This document shows, one piece after another, positions 24,858 through 34,751 of a stretch of 62,739 nucleotides of DNA (the stretch's first letter is position 1; every line of letters starts with the position of its first letter). Made by a program: the position numbers and the translations under genes. Where the stretch lies: contig JAKSTM010000010.1 of NCBI GenBank assembly GCA_024402565.1, positions 1-62,739 of the forward strand. Direction: 5' to 3'. Source of the stretch: Treponema sp. Lineage in GTDB: Bacteria; Spirochaetota; Spirochaetia; Treponematales; Treponemataceae. Below the pieces are notes generated by a model. It saw only the letters and a list, made by a program, of their open reading frames with translations. It searched no databases and was not told the DNA's origin.

Positions 24858-27548
24858 TTATTTATTTGCAAAAGCTTCGAGGGCTTCATCCTGTGAAACT
24901 TCAATTTGACTTTCGTTATCAAGAACACCATTTGTCAGTTTAAACCAGTTTGTAACTCTGTAAGAGTATTTGAATTGTTTGTCTGGAGCCCATCCTTCTA
25001 CAAATGCACCGTATAATGGTTCCTGTTTATTTCCTTTTGATAGAGTTTTTCCGCTATAAGGATTTATTGGATTTTCTATAAGACCCTCTACTGATAAATA
25101 AGCAGAATCTGCATTAGTCATTAATGTTTTGTCGATTTTCATTTCGCCATGCTGGTTAAAGTCTTTTACAAAAAGAATAGGATTTAATACCGCATTTGGG
25201 TATCCTTCTTTTTTTAAATCGAAACCATGATCAGATGTGAGAATTATACGAGTGTTGTCATAGACTCCTGATTCCTTTAAGAAAGAAATCCATTCCGCTA
25301 TCTTAATCATTGAACCGATAGAAGCATGGTATTGTGAAGATTCAGAAAATTCGCCATTACCTTTGTTTGTGACTTTTGAAGATGGAGTATAATCCGGATA
25401 TTGAAGAAATGCTGGTTCATGGGTTGCTTCATTTACCATAAATGTATATGTCGGTTTAGGATTTGAAAAATCAGTAAGTTGCCCAAGGTAGTCCAAAACC
25501 GAATAACTGTTTATAAAAGCCTGCATATCTGCTACAGAAACTTCTGTGTTCCAATATTTCCCGTCGTTGTAAACAGTATCTCTGAAGAATAATGGAAGTG
25601 AACGCATAATTGAATAAATAAAAATATTTCGCTTTATAAGGCCAGACATAACTGAATCTCCGCAGGCATCTGGATGTTCTTGAAGCCACATATCAGTGTA
25701 TGACCCAATAGTACGAATTGCTTTGATTTCTTTGTAAGGTTCAAAAACACTTAAATCGCTAATCCATGAATAATTTGCAAAACTTGTGTCTGTTACGGTT
25801 ACATCAAAGCCTTTTTCGGCAAAAATGCGTGGCATTACTGTAATTGCTTCGTTGTGTTTTGTAACCATGGTGTCTTTAGAACGGACTGTAAAACTTTGGG
25901 GAGTATAATCATAGCCACCAAACATTGCAGGACTTCCAATAATGGTACATTCACCGAAAGAGGCTGTATTTGGATAGAAAGTGAAGCCATCCATTTGCTG
26001 GAACAGTTCTGGACGTTCTGAAAGAATTTCTGACATGTAAGTTCCTGTGAATCTATCCATGTCTAAAACGAAAACATTTGGTTCAGTTTTTGAAAGATTA
26101 AAAATTGGAGATAAGGTTGCCGGTTTTGTATTTTCTTTTTTTATTTCGGCAAGAGCTTTATAACCTTTGTTTGTTTTTCCAAAGTTAATAAAACTTACAA
26201 TAACTAAGGCTGAACTGACAAACCACCAGATTGTATTTATCCATTTTCCTTTTTTCAAACCTGTTAATACTAAAATGAGTGCGATGACAAATAACATTAC
26301 AGTCATGTTAATTAATGAGGCACTTTTTGCGGCTTTCAATGCACCTGCATTATCCAGGTTCATAATTACACTTAAGTTTCCGTAAGTTCCATGGAAAATG
26401 AAAATATTTACGATTGCTCCAAGTGCAAGACATGCGAAAATAGAACTGATACAGGCCTTTACTTCTTTTCCGAAAAGATAGTAAATACAAACCGGCCAGA
26501 ATACACATAATCCAATTGCTTTATAAAAGGTGATTCGTAAATAAACAAATGGACTTGCTATATTTTCGATAAATGAAAATTCTTGAGGGCTTGCAGAAAT
26601 GACAGATCCTGGTACATAAAGTCCGAGCAGGAAACAAAGAAGGAATGCTGATGACCAGAATAATAAAGCGCAAGTTTTTTTATCTTCCACAAGAGGTTTT
26701 AAAACTGTTTTAAGCATGTAGTTGATTAATTTCAGAATTAAAGGAATAAAGAAAACAACACTTAATAAACCTATGAGCATTATTCTGCGATATAGGAAAC
26801 CTGTATGCTTGAATAAAATAAACCAGTCTGCCCCAAGAATAAATGCACAGCAAATGAAATATAAAGTCCAGAGTGGATGCTTCAGTTTATAAAAAACATT
26901 TTTTACAAGGCTGAAAACATTGTTCATTGTCCAGTAAAGAACCAGACCTGCTGGACTGTTGTATAAAATTACAAGAAACAGACCTGCCATTCCGTAAACT
27001 TGAAGCTTATCTTTCCATCCAAAACCTTTTGTGTAAATGGCGCCAGCAACGCAGTTTATCAGAGTCATTGCTATTGGAAGAATATTTACAGGAAAATTTC
27101 CAATAGTAAAAGTTGCGTCTGGATTTCCAAGGTCACGGATAAATAGAAAACTCAGTCCTTTTAATTCATCCAGATTTGAAAGGTATGAGTAAGCCGCCAT
27201 AAAGAACGGAACTTGAATCAATAAACCAAAGCTTGAACGTAAAGCCATCATAGGGTGATAATGATTTTGACGATAAAATGTACTCAAAATCATGTATTGT
27301 TCATCACCTTTAAAAACCGCTTTGATTCTATCAATTCCCGGTTTTAACTTTTTTTGTGTGTCACGTTCTATCTGCTGCCATTTTTCAGCAATTACATAAA
27401 GTGGAAGACACAAAAAAGTAATGGCTACTGAAACTCCAATAATAGCAAATCCCGCAGGACAGGGAAAACTTTTAAAGACTTTATGTACCGCAAGATAAAC
27501 AACTTCGATGATTTGTGTTAAAGGATATAAAATAATATTTGAAAGCAT
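24858..27548 (-). CDS. YidC-like membrane domain fused to sulfatase/LtaS-like domain (copy A)
   Basis: 896 residues from the ATG at 27548, chosen because it lines up with the start of copy B. An in-frame TTG lies at 27563. Residues 1-220 match the YidC/Oxa1 core: LPLY, YHPMMALRSSFGLLIQVPFF, ILPIAMTLIN and NSPAGLVLYWTMNN. The groove arginine of true insertases (VR in VR-x4-PL) is Thr here. Residues 220-460 hold further TM segments. Residues 485-896 are alkaline-phosphatase-superfamily, with a likely nucleophile T535 (CTIIGSP), H710 (THEPAFLQYP) and SDHG at 772-775. It may transfer a phospho-group at the outer face of the inner membrane. Copy B lies 37 nt upstream. Confidence 0.8.
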   Translation of the reverse strand: MLSNIILYPLTQIIEVVYLAVHKVFKSFPCPAGFAIIGVSVAITFLCLPLYVIAEKWQQIERDTQKKLKPGIDRIKAVFKGDEQYMILSTFYRQNHYHPMMALRSSFGLLIQVPFFMAAYSYLSNLDELKGLSFLFIRDLGNPDATFTIGNFPVNILPIAMTLINCVAGAIYTKGFGWKDKLQVYGMAGLFLVILYNSPAGLVLYWTMNNVFSLVKNVFYKLKHPLWTLYFICCAFILGADWFILFKHTGFLYRRIMLIGLLSVVFFIPLILKLINYMLKTVLKPLVEDKKTCALLFWSSAFLLCFLLGLYVPGSVISASPQEFSFIENIASPFVYLRITFYKAIGLCVFWPVCIYYLFGKEVKACISSIFACLALGAIVNIFIFHGTYGNLSVIMNLDNAGALKAAKSASLINMTVMLFVIALILVLTGLKKGKWINTIWWFVSSALVIVSFINFGKTNKGYKALAEIKKENTKPATLSPIFNLSKTEPNVFVLDMDRFTGTYMSEILSERPELFQQMDGFTFYPNTASFGECTIIGSPAMFGGYDYTPQSFTVRSKDTMVTKHNEAITVMPRIFAEKGFDVTVTDTSFANYSWISDLSVFEPYKEIKAIRTIGSYTDMWLQEHPDACGDSVMSGLIKRNIFIYSIMRSLPLFFRDTVYNDGKYWNTEVSVADMQAFINSYSVLDYLGQLTDFSNPKPTYTFMVNEATHEPAFLQYPDYTPSSKVTNKGNGEFSESSQYHASIGSMIKIAEWISFLKESGVYDNTRIILTSDHGFDLKKEGYPNAVLNPILFVKDFNQHGEMKIDKTLMTNADSAYLSVEGLIENPINPYSGKTLSKGNKQEPLYGAFVEGWAPDKQFKYSYRVTNWFKLTNGVLDNESQIEVSQDEALEAFANK

Positions 27549-27584
27549 CTTTATTTGTACCAATAATCTCTTATTATAACTTAA

Positions 27585-30260
27585 TTATTTATCAGTTTCA
27601 AACTTACCCCAGTTTTCAGGAGAAAAGATGTTGTCTTTTACATAGAACCATTCGTCTTTTTCGATTGAAAATTGAGATTTATAACGTGCTCTTGTGCTTT
27701 CAGGTCGACCACCTGCAAGAATCGTATAATAGTTTTTGTTTTCAATTTTTAAAGGACTACCAGTAAATGGGTTAACCTGATTTTCGACAATATCTTTTGT
27801 TGCAAGGAAAGGAGTGTCTGCATTTGTCATAAATGTCATGTCTTTTTTTAGTTCCCCATGGCAGTTGAAGTCTTTTACAAGAAGGGCACATGTATAATAA
27901 CTTTTTTCCAGTCCTGGAATATTATCTTCCTGATCAAATTGCTTTTCGCCAGCTCCGTGGTCACTTACGATTATGATTCTTGTGTTATCGTAAACATCAT
28001 TATCTTTTAAGTATTTAAAAAAATCTGCAAATTTTATAAGGGCAGCTCCTGTTGTAGTATATACAGGATTATGACTTTCAGGGCCTGTACCAAATTGGGT
28101 AACTTCATAGGCCGGTGTATAATCTGGATATTGAAGTAACATAGGTTCGTGAGTCATTTCATTATCTAAAAGGATAAAACTGTCTTTGCTTGCTGAAAAG
28201 TCTGTCATTTCTGGAAGATAATCTAATTCAGAATAGTTGTAGATAAATCTTTCGATATTTCTGGACTGTGATCGATAATCGGAATTCCAATATTCCTTAT
28301 AATAAATTAAGTCTCGGAGAACAGGAGGGACCATTTTGAAAATGCTGAACCAGATCATGTTTCTTTTTATGGCTTTTGAAAGTGTCTGTTCTCTTTGAAA
28401 ATTATTCTGACGATACCAAAGATCAGTATAAAGACCACAGGTTTCCGCACGGGTTACATATTCTGCATCTTTGTACATATCGGTAACTGGGTATTCCAAA
28501 TAATTTTCGTAAGGCAGATGAGAAACTGTTGTTTCGAAACCTGCTTCATGAAACATGTATGGCATGGTTAAAAGAGATTGATTATGTTTCTGTTGCAATG
28601 TTTCGTCTTTACGTTTGTTGATTTCATATGGCGTATAATCATATCCTCCAAAAAGAGAAGGAGAGCCGAGCATTGTAAGCCATCCCATAGAAGTCGTGTT
28701 TGGGTAATATGTAAACCCTTCGAACTGGGAAATTAATTCAGGTCTTTCATCAAATTGAAGGTTTACAAAAGGTGAATGAAGTCTATCCTGCATTATCACA
28801 ATTACGTTACGTCCTTCTTTTGAAAGATGGTAGCTTGGTTCAATTTTATCTTGTACAACTGGTGGATCCATTTTTTTGAATTCTTTCCCAATTACAAATG
28901 TATTTTTTACTACAATAACCATAAGTGCTACGCATAAAATGGTTTGAATTGATTTTAGAATTTTTGGATAACGGTTTAACAAAAATACAATGACAGCGGC
29001 AGAAAGTATCAGGACTAGGGCATTAATTAAAACTTGTGGCAGAGGAATTGTCATGGTTTGTTCGAACATAAAAAGGCATTCAGGGAGAATTGAACCATAA
29101 TTTCCACTAAAGGCAAATGTATTTATAAGAGCTCCAGTTGATAAAATTGAAAAAATAACTGTAAACGATTTTTTTATTTTGCTTGAAAAAAGACCAAAGA
29201 AACAGCCTGGCCAGAAAACAAAAAGACCGGCGCTTACACAGGCAGTATAAAATAGAAATACAAAAGGTGATTTGTTGTTGTCTATGTAACAATAGTTAGC
29301 TGGCTCAGATTCCATTATTATTGAAGGAATTGTCAACCCAGTAAGAATCAAAAGAAGACATGCTGATAAAAAGAAAAGGTTTGTGTTTAATTTTTTATCT
29401 GATTCCAGTACTTTGAAGTTTTTATAAATTAAAGAACTAATTCCTTTTAGAACAAATGGAATTACAGGAATTACAAGTCCTATTCCAAGTATCATGAAAT
29501 TGATAGATGTAATGCTGGTTTTAAATGGTGTGAATGGGAATAGAATACAAACAAAAGCAATGATACAACTTATTATATATAAAACTTTTTTTGGATTTTT
29601 GATTTTGTAAAAAATGTTTTTTACCATGGAAAGTATGTTGTTCATTGTCCAGTAAACAACAAGCCCTGAAGGGGAACTGTAGAGGAGTACGAGAAACACA
29701 GCCGCACAAACAAAAATCTGGATTTTTTCAGAAAGAGGGTGGCCTTTAGAATAGATAATTCCTGATATAATATTGATTAATGTCATTGCGATTGGAAGAA
29801 TGTTTACAGCAAAAGTTCCAATGTAAAAAGTGGCATCAGGATTTCCAAAATCGTTTATAAATAAAAATGAGACTCCTTTAAGCGCTTCCAGATTCGAAAG
29901 AAAGTTGTATGCTGCCATAAAAAAAGGAATCTGGATAAGTAAGCTGAAACTGGAACGAAGGGCCATAAGAGGATGATAATGATTTTGTTTATAATAAGTA
30001 GACAGAATCATATATTGTTCATCGCCTTTAAATACGCTTTTTATTCGGTCGACACCAGGCTTCATTTGTTCTTGAATTTGTCGTTCTTTTTCCTGCCATG
30101 CTTCGGCTACCATATAAAGGGGAAGAGTACAAAAAGTAACTACAAAAGAAAGACCAATTACAGATAATCCTTCATTTTCTGTAATTTTAAAGAATACTGA
30201 ATAGAAAAATTCGAGAATTTGAACGAGTGGTTTTATTATTATTGCAAAAAAGTAAGTCAT
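27585..30260 (-). CDS. YidC-like membrane domain fused to sulfatase/LtaS-like domain (copy B)
   Basis: 891 residues with the same layout as copy A. The YidC-like core spans 1-220 (YHPLMALRSSFSLLIQIPFF at 95-114, SSPSGLVVYWTMNN at 195-208), with Thr (T42) in place of the groove Arg. Extra TM segments lie at about 225-455. The sulfatase/alkaline-phosphatase-like domain covers 480-891, with shared DR (D492), likely nucleophile T529 (LTMLGSP), H704 (THEPMLLQYP) and SDHG at 766-769. The TYYPNT-x8-GSPSLFGGYDYTP block is nearly the same in both copies. AGGA precedes the ATG. A substrate difference between the copies is expected but cannot be read. Confidence 0.8.
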   Translation of the reverse strand: MTYFFAIIIKPLVQILEFFYSVFFKITENEGLSVIGLSFVVTFCTLPLYMVAEAWQEKERQIQEQMKPGVDRIKSVFKGDEQYMILSTYYKQNHYHPLMALRSSFSLLIQIPFFMAAYNFLSNLEALKGVSFLFINDFGNPDATFYIGTFAVNILPIAMTLINIISGIIYSKGHPLSEKIQIFVCAAVFLVLLYSSPSGLVVYWTMNNILSMVKNIFYKIKNPKKVLYIISCIIAFVCILFPFTPFKTSITSINFMILGIGLVIPVIPFVLKGISSLIYKNFKVLESDKKLNTNLFFLSACLLLILTGLTIPSIIMESEPANYCYIDNNKSPFVFLFYTACVSAGLFVFWPGCFFGLFSSKIKKSFTVIFSILSTGALINTFAFSGNYGSILPECLFMFEQTMTIPLPQVLINALVLILSAAVIVFLLNRYPKILKSIQTILCVALMVIVVKNTFVIGKEFKKMDPPVVQDKIEPSYHLSKEGRNVIVIMQDRLHSPFVNLQFDERPELISQFEGFTYYPNTTSMGWLTMLGSPSLFGGYDYTPYEINKRKDETLQQKHNQSLLTMPYMFHEAGFETTVSHLPYENYLEYPVTDMYKDAEYVTRAETCGLYTDLWYRQNNFQREQTLSKAIKRNMIWFSIFKMVPPVLRDLIYYKEYWNSDYRSQSRNIERFIYNYSELDYLPEMTDFSASKDSFILLDNEMTHEPMLLQYPDYTPAYEVTQFGTGPESHNPVYTTTGAALIKFADFFKYLKDNDVYDNTRIIIVSDHGAGEKQFDQEDNIPGLEKSYYTCALLVKDFNCHGELKKDMTFMTNADTPFLATKDIVENQVNPFTGSPLKIENKNYYTILAGGRPESTRARYKSQFSIEKDEWFYVKDNIFSPENWGKFETDK

Positions 30261-30267
30261 ACGAATC

Positions 30268-31179
30268 CTATATTTCCCAAAGTTTATTTATATATTTCTT
30301 TGTATTTCCAAAAAGAAATGGATTAAGCCATATTAAAGTAATAAACAGTTTTAGTATAAAAACAAAAGCCTTATTATTTCCGTTTTTCTTAAAATAACGT
30401 ACTCTGGAAAGTTCAAACTGAATTCTTGAAAATGTTCCTTTTCGCTTGATGTTAAAGCCTTCATCCACAGAGCCACCGCAAAGGTGAATTATTTTCGGCC
30501 CTTCAATTAATCGACATTCTTTTCCATTTCTATGTAAATTAAATTGCAAATCCGTGTCTTCAAAATAAAGGAAGAAGTTTTCATCGAAACGGGCTAAGTT
30601 ATCATTTTTCATAAATAAATCTGCACCAGTTATAAAATCAACAGGTCCTTCAGGTCTTGCTTCTGAAGGTTTTAGTTTACGAAATTTTTTCCCGTCAACA
30701 TGGATTATATAAAGAAGTGATAAAATAACATTTAGAACTGACATAAATGCAAGTTCTTTTATTGTGGATTTTTTAGAAGGAAAATCACTTCCAGAATGAA
30801 TCAATTTATTATTTTCATCTAACAATAATCCGCCTAGGGCACCCAGGTTTTTAATTTCTGAAGTGGTCCAATAATCATAAAAAAGTTTTACTGCATTGTT
30901 CAGGAGAATTGTATCGCTATTTAAGTAAAAAATAAAATCACCTTTTGCAATATCAAGAGCACGGTTGTTTGCGGCACCAAAACCAAGGTTATTTTTGTTG
31001 TCGATTATTTTTACTTCCTTATATTTTTCCGAAACTTCTTTTATTGAATTATCGGAAGAGCCATTATCACTTACAATAATTTCAAATGAAATATCTTTTG
31101 TCTGTTCGTAAATAGATTCCAGGCAATTTAAGAGAAGTTCTTTTGTGTTGTAATTTACGATTATTATGGAAACCTGCAT
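30268..31179 (-). CDS. GT2-family glycosyltransferase (rhamnosyltransferase-like)
   Basis: 303 residues of GT-A fold. It opens MQVSIIIVNYNTKELL, followed by SDNGSSDNS and a DSD-like metal site in YLNSDTILL. FITGADLFM and FFLYFEDTDLQFNLHRNG form the acceptor-side ED motif. This is the pattern of GT2 enzymes of the WsaE/RfbN type that add rhamnose or related sugars. A hydrophobic stretch near the C-terminus (FVFILKLFITLIWLNPFLFG) suggests membrane association. An AAGGTAG site precedes the ATG. It lies 5 nt after the flippase fusion and 7 nt before YidC-sulfatase copy B. Confidence 0.85.
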   Translation of the reverse strand: MQVSIIIVNYNTKELLLNCLESIYEQTKDISFEIIVSDNGSSDNSIKEVSEKYKEVKIIDNKNNLGFGAANNRALDIAKGDFIFYLNSDTILLNNAVKLFYDYWTTSEIKNLGALGGLLLDENNKLIHSGSDFPSKKSTIKELAFMSVLNVILSLLYIIHVDGKKFRKLKPSEARPEGPVDFITGADLFMKNDNLARFDENFFLYFEDTDLQFNLHRNGKECRLIEGPKIIHLCGGSVDEGFNIKRKGTFSRIQFELSRVRYFKKNGNNKAFVFILKLFITLIWLNPFLFGNTKKYINKLWEI

Positions 31180-31184
31180 TTATA

Positions 31185-34100
31185 CTACCTTGAATAATGG
31201 AGAACAATGTCTTTGACTGTATTTGCATTGTTTTGACCATATTTTCTGTAATTTCCGTTTAAGTTATTTTTTACGACGAAAGTAAGTCTACCAAAAAAGT
31301 TTTTATGGTAAGACGTAATTTTTTCCGTGTAAAATTTTTCCAGGTTTTCAAGCGAGGTTCGTTCATTTTCCGGGAGGAATTTTTTCAGTTCCGAATTTTT
31401 CTGAAGTTGAACCTGGATTTTATTAATTTCATCTTCAGCAGATGCATCCTTTATAAGGTATTGTAACCAGCTGAAAAAATTATGGCGGTGGCTTCCAAGT
31501 CCTACTTGTTGATTCTGATGAATTCTGTATTTAATTAGCGGCTTGTCTATAAAAGAAATATTTCCGTTACATGCAGCATGAATTGCAATCCATTCGTCAT
31601 GAATCCAGATTTCAGAAAAAGGAACAACCTTTTCAATGAGTGTATTTTTAATGGCCATTGTGGCACCTGTTATAACACCACCGTTCATTAAAAGTTGAAT
31701 CTGGCTGTTTTTGAAAACTTTCTTACGGCTTTTGTTAAAGAAATAAGAAAATAATGTTGAATCATTTTGTATGTTGAGTTCTGAATCAGTCAGGTGCCCG
31801 TTACTAAATACCAGGTTAGTGTTTGGATTTGAAGCAAACTCGTATAGAATGCTTTCTACTTTTTCTGGAAGCCATTCATCATCCTGATCGCAAAGAAAGA
31901 TAATGTCAAAATCTTTTGCAAGAAGAAGAGTTTGTTCAAAGTTTTTTCTGTATCCTAGATTTTTTTCATTTCTGTTAATTTGAATTATCTCAGGATACTT
32001 TTTCTGAAGTTCAGTAAGTATTTCGAAAGTATTGTCTGTTGATTTATCATCTGATATGAAAATCTGGTCAATTGGATGATTCTGGTTTAGGATGCTTTGA
32101 ATCTGATGCTCAATGTATTTTGCACCATTGTATGTACATGCAACAACAGCGGTCTTAAATTTACTGATGTCTGGATTCTTGCATTTATTGATATATGCAG
32201 TGAATGAATCAGCTGCTTTATTCCATGTAAAACTTTTTATCAATTGATTTCCGTTTTTTGCAAGATTAATACGTTTTTCCGGATTTTCCATTAAGTAAAT
32301 AATGTTTTCTGCCAGTTTTTTTGGATTGAAAACAGGACTTAATAAGGCGGTTTCATTTTCTTTTGCGTAAAGTGCGAATCCTGGAATATCTGTTAAACAG
32401 AGTGCACATCCTGAAATAAGGGCTTCGCCTGGTGGAAGTGCCATTCCTTCTGCTTTACTTGAAGAAATGAAAATAGAAGATTTGTTTAAAATCTCATTAT
32501 GTTCTTTTTTTGTTGGCTGTTTTGTATAGCTGAACCAGTCAGGAAGATTTTCTGGTTTATCAGGAACACCAAACATATTAACATGAAGGTCGGGTTTAGA
32601 TTCTTTCACAAGACTTAATGCTTCAAGTGCATCTTCCAGACGTTTTCTTTCATCCAGGTGGTACATAAGACAAACTTCATTTGAGTCTCTGTTTTCCACT
32701 GGGGTAGTAAGTGTGAAATAATTAAAATCGAATCCGTTTGGAATTAAAATTGCAGAACTTCCTGAATTATTAATCTTTTCTACAAGCCATGGTGAAATCG
32801 CAATTTTATTAAGTGGGAGTCTGAATGAAGACTCTACATATTCGTCAGTTCTGTCTAGCCATTTTTCATAATCTTGAACAAGATAAAATTTCTTTTTTTC
32901 AGAAATTGTTTTTATAGAAGACGCATAATATGCGGTATCAACGGAAGTAGCGACGATGTAATCAACGTATTTGAAAAATTTATTATTCGATTTATTTATA
33001 CTATTTATTTGGGACTCTGAAAGTGATTTATCTGAATAGTTCCTGATAAAAGTTTCTTTTACTTTTGGAGAAAGCTGAAACCATTTTAGTTTATATTTTT
33101 TCAGGATTTTAAATCTTAAGAAAATTCTAGCCTGTCTTAATTTCTTAAATTTTCCTTTCTCAGGTGCGGAGTGCATAGGATAGGTAATAAGCACTTTATA
33201 ACCTTTTTCAGAAAGGCTGTTGGCATATTCAAATACAACTTTATATCCGCCTATCGGGTGGTCTGAAAAATCAGGTAATAAAAATGAAATGGTTTCTTTT
33301 TTCTCTGTTTTTGTAAAACGAGATTGTATAAATCTTAAAGCACTCATAAGAATTTCATCTTTCATTACAAGAAGAATAATCAAATATGTGGCTATTCCTG
33401 ATAATGTTACAAAAAAGAGTTTAGAAATATTGCTTGTAAAAAGTTTGTTTACATTCAGACAAATGAAAGCCATTAAAACTGTGGCAAAAGAATATTTTAT
33501 TATTCCTGAAAGTACTTTTTTGAAATCAATTAAGTCTCTTACAAGTACTGAATAAATTACCGCAAAGAATACTTCTGTAAGAATTGTTGAAAGCCCAGCT
33601 CCCCATGCACCCCATAAGTTTATAAAGAAATAATTCATGATGGCATTTAGGCCAGCACCTGCTAATACACAGTAGAGATAGGTTTTTTCTTTTCCCAATG
33701 AACTTAAAACAGAACCTCCTAAAAAACCTCCCCAAGAACTGAAAAGAATTAATGGAAGAAGAATATACATAACTGGGACTGCTTCAAGATAATTAGTGCC
33801 TGAAAGAAGGAGAATTATTGGTTTTGTAAGAATTCCAAGTCCGGCAATAACAGGTAGTGAAAAACATAAAATGAATCTAAGTGTTTTCTCTGTAAGTCGC
33901 TTAAAATAAACCATGTCCTTGTTTCCTGTAATTGAAAGGCGTGCAAACAAAACTGTAAAAACTGCTGGAAATAAGTCACGGATCATTCTGGTAAGTTTTG
34001 ATGCGGCAACATAGTAGCCTACTTGGATATCATCTCTTAAGAATCCAAGCATTGATGTATCAAGTATTGTAAAAACGCTGATTGCTATATTTGTTCCAAA

Positions 34101-34748
34101 GAAAATGAAAACAGGTTTTATATGCTTTTTCAGCTGGAGAGGGAGTCCTGTTCGTAAGTCAATATATTTTCTTGCGTGGATAAGGTTGCAGATGTTTGAA
34201 CCAACACGGGAAAAAACACCCATGGCACAATACAGAATATAATCTTCTTTTGTTTTTACAAAGAAAAAGAGGAAAAATAATGTAAGGATCTGAAAAATGA
34301 TGGATCTAAGTGTTATGTAACCGTATTCTTCAATTGCTCCATATAGCCATTCTATTCCTAATGCAGAAAAAGGAATTGATATGCTGGATACAAAAAGTAA
34401 AAGCGTGTAATCATGAAGCTTAGGAGTAATTAAAAGAGTAACCAGAAAAAGTGAATAAGCAATTATTGTAGAAATTAAATTTATTGTTAAAAGTTCTTTT
34501 GAAAACTGGCTTAAAAGAGTTTTGTTGTCGCGAATTTTGCTTGCTTCACGGATTCCATAAGTTCCAATTCCAAGTGAAGCAATTAATGAAAAATATGCTG
34601 CGATTGAATTTGTGAAATTTACTTTTCCAATTCCATCGGGTAAAAGAATTCTTGATGCATATGGAAAAGTAATAAGAGGATATAGTAAAGACATGATGGT
34701 CTTTATTACGTTTAAAAGTGCATTTATTTTTAACGATTTAGTCTTCAT
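31185..34748 (-). CDS. Triple fusion: Wzx-type flippase + GT4 + GT2
   Basis: 1187 residues in one open frame. Residues 1-480 are a polysaccharide flippase of the MOP superfamily: many TM segments, with an N-terminal LLYPLITFPYASRILLPDGIG. Residues 485-855 form a GT4-like unit (HPIGGYKVVFEYANSL, then SSSKAEGMALPPGEALISGC with the E-x7-E motif). Residues 865-1187 form a GT2 domain (VVACTYNGAKYIEHQIQSIL, SDDKSTDNT, DQDDEW at 954-959). The domains would couple sugar addition with translocation of the lipid-linked glycan. I see no stop or frameshift between them. The start has no clear ribosome binding site and lies 3 nt after the preceding gene. Confidence 0.85.
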   Translation of the reverse strand: MKTKSLKINALLNVIKTIMSLLYPLITFPYASRILLPDGIGKVNFTNSIAAYFSLIASLGIGTYGIREASKIRDNKTLLSQFSKELLTINLISTIIAYSLFLVTLLITPKLHDYTLLLFVSSISIPFSALGIEWLYGAIEEYGYITLRSIIFQILTLFFLFFFVKTKEDYILYCAMGVFSRVGSNICNLIHARKYIDLRTGLPLQLKKHIKPVFIFFGTNIAISVFTILDTSMLGFLRDDIQVGYYVAASKLTRMIRDLFPAVFTVLFARLSITGNKDMVYFKRLTEKTLRFILCFSLPVIAGLGILTKPIILLLSGTNYLEAVPVMYILLPLILFSSWGGFLGGSVLSSLGKEKTYLYCVLAGAGLNAIMNYFFINLWGAWGAGLSTILTEVFFAVIYSVLVRDLIDFKKVLSGIIKYSFATVLMAFICLNVNKLFTSNISKLFFVTLSGIATYLIILLVMKDEILMSALRFIQSRFTKTEKKETISFLLPDFSDHPIGGYKVVFEYANSLSEKGYKVLITYPMHSAPEKGKFKKLRQARIFLRFKILKKYKLKWFQLSPKVKETFIRNYSDKSLSESQINSINKSNNKFFKYVDYIVATSVDTAYYASSIKTISEKKKFYLVQDYEKWLDRTDEYVESSFRLPLNKIAISPWLVEKINNSGSSAILIPNGFDFNYFTLTTPVENRDSNEVCLMYHLDERKRLEDALEALSLVKESKPDLHVNMFGVPDKPENLPDWFSYTKQPTKKEHNEILNKSSIFISSSKAEGMALPPGEALISGCALCLTDIPGFALYAKENETALLSPVFNPKKLAENIIYLMENPEKRINLAKNGNQLIKSFTWNKAADSFTAYINKCKNPDISKFKTAVVACTYNGAKYIEHQIQSILNQNHPIDQIFISDDKSTDNTFEILTELQKKYPEIIQINRNEKNLGYRKNFEQTLLLAKDFDIIFLCDQDDEWLPEKVESILYEFASNPNTNLVFSNGHLTDSELNIQNDSTLFSYFFNKSRKKVFKNSQIQLLMNGGVITGATMAIKNTLIEKVVPFSEIWIHDEWIAIHAACNGNISFIDKPLIKYRIHQNQQVGLGSHRHNFFSWLQYLIKDASAEDEINKIQVQLQKNSELKKFLPENERTSLENLEKFYTEKITSYHKNFFGRLTFVVKNNLNGNYRKYGQNNANTVKDIVLHYSR

Positions 34749-34751
34749 TTT

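Noticed and set aside
24858..30260. Annotating the two large fusion proteins simply as membrane insertase YidC
   Set aside because: The YidC-like part is only a quarter of each protein, the groove Arg is missing, and a sulfatase-like domain follows. A housekeeping insertase call would mislead.
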